Shown here piece after piece: positions 57,007 to 64,000 of a stretch of DNA of 64,000 nt; within the stretch, counting starts at the first letter, position 1, and each line of letters opens with the position of its first letter. The notes below the pieces were generated by a model that worked only from the letters and a program-made list of their open reading frames with translations, searched no databases and was not told where the DNA came from. The DNA lies in assembly GCF_033115175.1 (NCBI RefSeq), contig NC_084834.1, forward strand, positions 37,368,077-37,432,076, written 5' to 3'. Position numbers and translations under genes: made by a program. Origin of the DNA: Lepus europaeus (lineage: Eukaryota; Chordata; Mammalia; Lagomorpha; Leporidae).

Positions 57007-57870
57007 AGCACACATTCTTAGCACACATTCTTGCCAAACAACTGTCCTGTGGGGCCTTTTTCAAGTTTAGAATGAGAGCCTCCCACACCAAACCCTTCGC
57101 TGCCTTCGCTGCTTTTGCTTTGCTCTTTCCCTTTCCTTCCTCTCTCTTTGCCGTCAGCCTTTTTCTTTGCCTCTGGTTCATCCATGTTGGGTACTGTCCA
57201 TGTTGGTCTAGAAGAGTCTTCCTGTTTCTCTTAATTACAGTCTCCATTTTCATGTCATCTTTTTCATCTGTCACCTCACGTTCCATTTTCTCTTGGTAAT
57301 GTTTGGGTACCACCACAGTTGCTATCTCTTTAACATCTTTCATGACAACATAGCACTGTCTAGTTTGAGAATACTTTTAAGTCTGCTCAGCTCCTTCGGA
57401 GCATTCTTTTTTATCTTTTCAGCACGCATCTTCCTTTTCCACTTACTCAAGCTTTTGGCTATGTTTTTTTTTTTTTTTTTTAACTTTATTTGACAGATAG
57501 AGTTAGCAGTGAGAGAGAGAGAAGACAGAGAGAAAGGTCTTCCTTCCATTGGTTCATTCCCCAAATGGCTGCCACGGCCAGCGCTGCACCAATCCGAAGC
57601 CAGGAGCCAGGTGCTTCCTCCTGGTCTCCCATGCGGGTGCAGGGCCCAAGCACCTGGGCCATCCTCCACTGCCTTCCCAGGCCACAACAGAGAGCTGGAC
57701 TGGAAGAGGAGCAGTGGGACTAGAACCCGGTGCCCATATGGGATGTCGGCACCGCAGGGGGAGGATTAATCAAGTGAGCCAAGGTGCCAGCCCCTTAGCC
57801 ATGTTTTACCCGAAAAACTTCCAGACGCTCACGCCACAAGCTGATCACGCTGACTGGAAGTCCGAGAGTG
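57007..57870 (-). pseudogene. LLPH processed pseudogene
   Basis: Intronless - strand copy of LLPH (LLP homolog, a small basic nucleolar protein). Read from the right: 5' UTR-like sequence (about 57,870-57,803), ATG GCT AAG at 57,802-57,794, then a C SINE (57,468-57,794), then the rest of the frame. [11 protein letters not shown] and [18 protein letters not shown] lie in one frame; [44 protein letters not shown] and [16 protein letters not shown] lie in another, so there is a frameshift near 57,345. One codon after SL is missing, and the normal stop after the final Trp reads GAG. Dead as a gene. The sequence further left may be its 3' UTR, cut by a second SINE. Confidence 0.9.
57468..57794 (-). 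mobile_element. C SINE at the LLPH start codon
   Basis: Antisense copy whose target duplication (ggctatgtttt at 57,457-57,467 and agccatgtttt at 57,797-57,807) contains the pseudogene's ATG, so the start codon was copied to both sides. Confidence 0.9.
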
Positions 57871-58037
57871 TTTATTTTAGAACCGGCTTAATGGAAAGAG
57901 TTGTCTGGCATGACAACTAATCAAAAACTCGTGGCAGTTTTCAGTATTTGACCCATAGAGATCTTCAATTTCAATATCCTTCTTAGAGTGTGTGAAGTCT
58001 AAAATGCAACAAATTTAACCTGAGAAGGAAGATACTA

Positions 58038-58385
58038 TAATTCAGCCCTTGGTGTCCATAGAGTTCCAGGGTTCCCTGTAAATACCAAGTTCTGTGGAAG
58101 TTCAAGTCCCTTGTGTAAAATGACATAGTTTTTGTTTGTAACCTATGCACATCCCCCTGTGTACCTTAAATCATCTCTAGATTACTAATAATACCTAATC
58201 CACTGCAAATGCTATGCAAATGATTGACATAATGCCATGTAGATAGTTGTACTGTATCTTTTTTGGGGGAATAATGGCAATCAAGTCTGTAAGTGTTCAG
58301 CAGAGATATAATTATTTTCTAATATTTTCATTTGGCAGTTGATTGAGTCCACAGTGGCAGAACCTGCCCACATGGATGGCAACCA
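58038..58385. mobile_element. Tigger/MER2-like DNA transposon (pogo type)
   Basis: Left ttcagcccttggtgtccata; inner gttcaagtcccttgtgtaaa, ttaaatcatctctagattac and taataatacctaatccactg; right ttgattgagtccacag...gaacctgcccacatgga. This is the order of the short Tigger relatives of mammals. No transposase frame. Confidence 0.75.
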
Positions 58386-58975
58386 CATGTTTAGCACAGT
58401 GTAGTAGTTTTAACTCACCTATCAAGGTCATGGGAAAAAGGAATGCTGAACTTGAGGGATAATAAATCCTCATTTGACCCTTTGGGGTGGGGTGGGTGTG
58501 CAGGTTGTTTGATGTAATGTTGAGTGGCAGCATATGCTGGAAAACTTTTTGGGGGATTATTGAATGATGCAAAGCCTTTTACAATACCAGCAGAAGGATG
58601 AAAAGGCAATGTTAAGAGGCATGAAAGTTGAAGTTTGTGGCATGTGGAAATGTTAGAGTAGAGAACATCAGAATCACTATGAAGCTGCAAATGGGGAAAT
58701 AATAAAAAAAAAGTTCAATTCTTGCTTTTACCTGAGTACGTAATTAAAATGGATGTAATAAAGGCCCATATCATTAGCAGCTTAAAGCCAGATGTCTTTA
58801 AGAGACTGTTAAGACTGTTCTTCAGTTTTAATTAGCTATCCAAAAATGGACGCTCTGAGACTTGCTCAGACCCTCCTTGGTAGTAAATACCAGGCAGTGT
58901 GAAACTCTGGAAGGACATAGGAAATCATTAAGAATTATGGGAGCAGAAATGCTAATCTTCACTAATGCTTTCCAT
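58386..58975. other. Unassigned stretch
   Basis: No feature recognised. It may be the left part of the retroviral remnant that follows. Confidence 0.4.
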
Positions 58976-58979
58976 TAAC

Positions 58980-60900
58980 CTCATGTGGCTCAGGGGAAAA
59001 GGAGAAGGCTCTTGGAGCTAACTGGTAACTACTGTGTGATTTAAACAAGGTGGTTCCTGTGATTTAAACAAGAATGTTGTGTCTGATACAAACCTCAAGC
59101 TGTACAAGAGGTCTAGCCAACCAAATGTGACTGGGTTTTGTGATAGGTTTGGCTAATGATATTTTCTTGATCTATTCAGCAAAAGTCAAGCACAGTTTGC
59201 TTGTACATGGAAATGAATGTAATGTATATTTATGGTCCTTCCCCAAGGATATCTGACCTCTTCAACCCACTGCCACAATTAAGTGGGATTGGAATTAGAA
59301 ATGATCACAATAAAATTAAGTTAATTCATTGTACTGATGATGACATCATGATGTTTCTCCCCTTGGAAGGAGAATCCCAGAAAGGTTTGAGAGTTTTAGT
59401 GGCACATATATTTAATCAATGCAGCTAAGATTCAGAGCTTGCCTCAATAAGTGAAATATCAAAAATATCTGGGCCACCAGAGGTATTCTATAAACAGTAA
59501 ATAATAAATTACTCTTCCTCAGGGATACAGCCAACAAAAACGAGGCATGACACCTTGAGGGGAAATTGAACAAACTGTGAAAAATGTATAAGGAATAGTA
59601 GCACAAATACCAGGACCCTGTGATTCTATCACACCCACAGGATTTTGGATGTTTTTGACCCTAGAATACATGCAAATTAAGAGGCTTTGACTGAAATATA
59701 ATACTGCCACCTTGTGGCAGCCCCTAGGCTCTTCGGACTTGAAACATTCCTGATGAGGCTGGAGTGCTGGTTTGCCAGCTTGTTGCTTGTCTCTAGTGAA
59801 AACTGCCCCCATATAACCTAAGAGCATCAGATCCTATGAAGATCTTAATTACCTGTTAACATCAGAAAGAGCATGTAACGAAGAGTAAGATTCACAACAG
59901 AATTCTCAAGTGAAGGAATTCCTGTCAGGAGAGGTGTCTCTGGGGAGTTATTATAACACACGTATGAGCAGGTAGCATCTCCGCTTTAGGGCTGACTAAT
60001 GAGTGATCCACTTCTGTTGTTGAATAGTCTGAACCTTGTGACTCTCTCCACTAAAATAGAGCACGTGTCCAGGTATACCCGTGAGGATTCCAATATAGCA
60101 GAATTACCGGTATAAAAGTTAGCTACTCTTTGCCCTGTGGACAGTAAAAATCCCAAATAATGCTAAGATAAGTTCATGCAATGGGCTGAGTTAAGAGTAG
60201 TGCACATGAGAGTGGAAGAAGAACCTAGTTCTTTATTGCACAGCAGTGTTTAGATATTTACAGAGTTGTAGATAGCAGTCAGTGGTCTAGCTGTGTGGTC
60301 AGAAAAATGAGAATCTTGATGAGTTGACATTAGGATGCCCCAGTGCAGCAGATGGAATTACGGAAGACCCTAGGAATTTCCAAGAGAGGATGATAGTGGG
60401 CTGTACAGATGCCCACAATAAGGATAAAGTTGGTTGAAGAGATGAGTCAATACCAGGCTTATGTCCTGCCATCCCCCAGAAGCTGGATAGTTACCTTGCA
60501 AAGCTACTTTGAGTAGGCATGGTGGTGCAATACTGGATGGGATAATGACATATTCTGCTTGTCCCTTACCTAAGCCACTACTGTGATAAGAGAATATTAG
60601 ATGCTAATAAAAAAGTAGTCATTTAATGATAGAATTCAGAAAAATTTCCTGGGCACAGGGGCCTTAGAATAAGAACAAGTGAACTATATCTTAGTACTAT
60701 TGTAGCCTCTAGAGGATTCAGATAAGTTTGATACTTCACCTTAGGCTAAAGCCAAAGCCACAGACACTATCAAGGGCTTGAGAAAAGGGATTATACAGCA
60801 ATTTGGTTTCATAACAGACATATTACTGCACAAAAGAATGTTTTCTGTGTGGCCAATGTGTAGAATTAGCCTCCCATCTCCCCCAGTAACCCCAATATAT
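58980..60900 (+). mobile_element. ERV-L-type (class III) pol remnant, fossil
   Basis: Decayed reverse-transcriptase region in sense orientation. Around 59,010-59,060 lies a stretch like the conserved LNKVVPP-type block, at 59,238-59,265 one frame reads LPQGYLTSS, and near 59,330 the RT active-site region is still recognisable. What follows to about 60.9 kb fits the rest of pol in length but was not resolved. No LTRs were found inside the window. Heavily broken and old, probably predating lagomorphs. Boundaries are rough. Confidence 0.6.
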
Positions 60901-60971
60901 TACTTAATATATTCATCTATGGAGCAGTTGTCAAATTGATAACTGAATGGGTAATTGAAACATTATTATTT

Positions 60972-61254
60972 TAGAAGTTTTGTTTATTTGAAAGGCAGAT
61001 AGAGATCTCCCATCTTATGGTTCACTACTCAAATGCTTGCCATGCCCCAGGGGCCAAAGCCTGAGAGCCAGGAACTCAATGCAGGTCTCCACAAGGGTAA
61101 AGGGACTGAACGACTTGAGTAATCCCCTGCTGCCTCCAACAGTCTGCATAGCAGGTAGCCAGAATTGGGAGAACAGCTGGAGCTTGAATCCAGGCCCTCT
61201 GATATGGGATGCAGGTGTCCCAACTGGTATGTTAACCTCTAAGCCAAAGGCCTG
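60972..61254 (-). mobile_element. C SINE, old copy
   Basis: Antisense and diverged: tatttgaaaggcagatagag start and aacctctaagccaaaggcct end. Confidence 0.75.
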
Positions 61255-61259
61255 CATTA

Positions 61260-63925
61260 AGGCATTTATTATTGGGAAAAAAAAAAAAAAAAAAAGGGCG
61301 GGAAGGAAGAGGTGGAGAATAGTGCTCTGATATAATTCATTTTCTTCCTTACTATATAAACATTTTATTGAGGGCCATATTGCATTTGGGTGACCCAGTG
61401 GAAGGGGACGTTGTTGTCTAAGATTCAATGTCTGGTTCTTTGAACGTAAATATGCTTGTTTTTTCAGGAAACCCCTGTTGGAGAATAACTATATCATGTG
61501 ACCAAATCAGGATTGATGGTAAGTCTATCCATTTCCCCAATCACTGCATATAATAAGAACATAGCTGTCTTGTGCTTGACCTCGGCACCATACCAACTTC
61601 TTCCTGGAAATGGACAAAAGGGGAAGCCCTGGTAAGTTTCCTCCTGTTCCCTTCCTAGTGGGTTAACCCCACAGTTGAGCTGTACCGGAGGCCCCTGCCT
61701 GGGAGAGCGGATCTGAATTCTCACAGGTGATAAGTGGAAAAGAAGGATCCTATTAAAATAAGAAAACAGGAGAATGAATGAATAATGATGCTGGGACAAG
61801 TGCAAGCACTCCTAACCCTTGCGGGTGCTCTGACACCAACACTGAAAGCTATAACTCTCACACGTAAAGCCATTCTGTGGTTCTCCAAAATTGGGTTGAA
61901 GCTGATTCACACATTTATCCAGAAAACTCTCTCCAGGAAATCTGGAGAAAAACTGTTACCTCGGACCCCAGATCCCCTGCCTGAATGGTATGATAGATTG
62001 GCACTTTTTTGGTTGATTATTTATGGGATACACTTATTTTTCTGTTTGTTTTTTTTTTTCCTAGGTGCCCTATAACATACGTCGTTTCTTAGTTTTTATG
62101 AGAACTAAGATCTTGACCTTGTCCCACTGCTTCCAGAGACCAGTGAGGCTTCCAACAGCCTACATGATGCTCTTGTGTAGATTGGTAAGAGATGTACTTT
62201 TCATTCTAAACAAACACATCCTGCTCCAGAGTGCACTTGAACCAAGTGCTGATTTCAGCCCTTGCCTCAGCCTTCTTGGGCAGGGCACTTTGGACTGGAC
62301 ACAACCCCTACCCCTCCACTCAGGATCTTGGAGCCCGAAGTCTTATTTCAGAATATCAACTGTGTGAGCAGTTGTTTTGTTACTTTGTCCCCTAGTGCTG
62401 ACTGCAGCTATCTGAACCTCCAAACTTTCTCTTATTTCTAGATCCCCTATTACTGTTCTCTCTTCGCCTGCCAGAGTCCATGTATTAGGACCCTTTCAGT
62501 TGCAAGCTATAGGAACCCCAGCTCAAAAATAATTAAGGAAGGCAAGAAATATACTGGCTCATGAAACTAAAGAGATTCATATCAACTTTGGCATGACTGG
62601 ATTTAGCAACATAATCAAATGAAATCCTTTAGCACTGCTTTTGTCTGAGCTGGCATCACTCTCAGGCAAGCTCTCCCTTCTATAGACAGGATGGCCCTGG
62701 AAACTCCAGATATAGATGTAAAAGTCTCCCAGTTGAGCCCCATTTAGCCAATTGGAGTCACATACTGAACTAATCCTTGTGTGCAGCTTCATGAAATATA
62801 GTTATTGTATAAATGTAAACCCTTCCTGCATGAAGTAAGCATAGGGTGAATTAGTTCCTATAATGCTTGTCTATTGCTGCAAAACTAACCATTCCATCTT
62901 TTGAGATTCAAAATAACAGTTTGTTATTTCTTCCGATTCTGTGAGTTGACAAAATTCAGCTGGACAGCTCTGCAGGTTTTACATGGGGTCTTGCACACAG
63001 CTGCATTCAGTTGGAGCTTAGCTAGTGCTGAAATGTCCAGGATGACCTGTCATTGTAGTGCTCTCTCCACAGTCTCTAATCAGGCCGTAGTTTGGCTTGG
63101 ACTTTGTTACAGCAAGGCAGTTGGCTCCCGAAAGGGAGGAGGCCAAAGTTGCCAGTCCTTTTAAAGCTTGATTCAGAAGCCCTAGAACATTCCTTTTGTT
63201 AATTTCTACTCATCAAAAACAAATTATAAGTTCTGCTCAGAGACTCCACGTGGAAAGCAGCATGCACACTTGGGAAGAATTGCTGGCTCACCATACCTGT
63301 TCCCTTAGGGAAAAGTAAAGTCTTGTTACTATGGATAGGATAGTTGGGGAAAAAGCATCTGAGTTCCTGCCACTCCATGTTTGCCTCTCTGATTCTTACT
63401 GCTTTGTTTACCACTTGGCTGTACCACGTACTGTTTCTTTCACCTAGCTATTGAATCACGTGTTCTGTTTGCTCTAAGGGACACCTTCCTTTTGTCTGCA
63501 GCTGAGCCTTTCCATTCAGGGGACAATTCTAGAACCTGAACGCCTACGAGAGAACTGTGTCTTTATGCCAGCCTTGATATATCCATGGATACTAGAGGTA
63601 ACTCTTATAAATGTTAACTTCTAGACTGTGATGACCAAGGGACCTAAGGGAATCTCCTTCACTGGTGGCAGGGAATGTGGTGCTTTTATGAAATAGATGT
63701 CGTTGGGATGATTTGAGTAGATGAGAAGAACTAAGCAATCTCTACATTTTCCCAAGTCTAAGCAATGAGTCTGGAGAGCTGGTGTGCAGGAAGTCTCAGA
63801 GTGGTTCTTCAGACTGGCAGAATCAATATCATGTGAGACCCATTATAAATGAAAGTTTTGGGCTCCCAGCCTTAACCTGCTAAGTCAGAAATTCTTAAAC
63901 AAGGTTTCCAGGTGATTCCTATTTT
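61260..63925. other. Flank with unassigned and ancient repeat-like sequence
   Basis: 62,490-62,790 (tcagttgcaagctataggaa ... aatatactggctcatgaaac) and 62,860-63,180 (cttgtctattgctgcaaaac ... ggcagttggctcccgaaagg) look like old interspersed repeats of MER/MLT type, unnamed here. A + strand open frame of 96 codons (61,785-62,075) has a basic middle and a hydrophobic C-terminus but no recognised homology. No host gene seen. Confidence 0.45.
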
Positions 63926-64000
63926 TTAAGATTTATTTATTTATTTGCGAGGTAGAATTACAGAGGGAGAGACACAGAGAAAGATCTTCCATCTGCTGGT
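63926..64000 (-). mobile_element. C SINE, cut by the window edge
   Basis: Antisense start of a copy: aagatttatttatttatttg, then the purine-rich stretch and gatcttccatctgctggt. Confidence 0.9.

Noticed and set aside
59705-59722. CTCF-like ccaccttgtggcag
   Set aside because: Core positions differ from the CTCF consensus and it lies in decayed retroviral DNA.

Overview
The window is mammalian nuclear DNA, almost certainly European rabbit (Oryctolagus cuniculus) or a close lagomorph. Two host genes are recognisable, UCP1 and ELMOD2, in the convergent arrangement known from other mammals. The stretches between and inside them hold more than 30 copies of the tRNA-derived C SINE that is typical of rabbits, plus rabbit-type L1 elements.

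Layout. 1-9.6 kb: UCP1 on the + strand, with a GC-rich TATA promoter, six coding exons that splice in frame to an intact 306/307-residue uncoupling protein, and two poly(A) signals. 9.6-20 kb: intergenic DNA with C SINEs, a solo-LTR-like retroviral fossil at 11.2-11.7 kb, and a 4-kb L1 at 13.4-17.45 kb in which the 5' UTR is joined directly to the reverse-transcriptase half of ORF2. 20-54 kb: ELMOD2 on the - strand. Its eight coding exons encode an intact 293-residue ELMO-domain GAP. One exon is a 29-base microexon, and the gene starts from a CpG-rich promoter at about 53.6-54.2 kb. Its introns are repeat-rich. Intron 6 carries a young 4.6-kb L1-like element with intact ORF1 but no ORF2. Intron 3 carries a decayed antisense L1 with mariner-like MITEs and a local duplication. 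Intron 5 carries a 33-nt U2 snRNA fragment. 54-64 kb: upstream flank with a short young L1 insertion, a processed LLPH pseudogene split by a SINE at its start codon, a Tigger/MER2-like DNA transposon, and an old ERV-L-type pol remnant. No host gene was seen right of 54.5 kb.

The two genes are independent. UCP1 makes the brown-fat proton carrier. ELMOD2 makes a GTPase-activating protein for ARF/ARL-family GTPases. They share only their 3'-to-3' layout. The most unusual object is the half-L1 chimera at 27,728-32,307: L1 5' UTR and complete ORF1, about 2.1 kb of non-L1 sequence that includes degraded class I retroviral gag/protease-like remnants, and an L1 3' UTR. The whole is flanked by a perfect 17-bp target-site duplication, so it was inserted as one unit.

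Limits: assignments come from reading the sequence and from remembered family features. No alignments were run, repeat ends without target-site duplications are good to about 10-20 bases, and non-coding exon 1 of ELMOD2 could not be placed.
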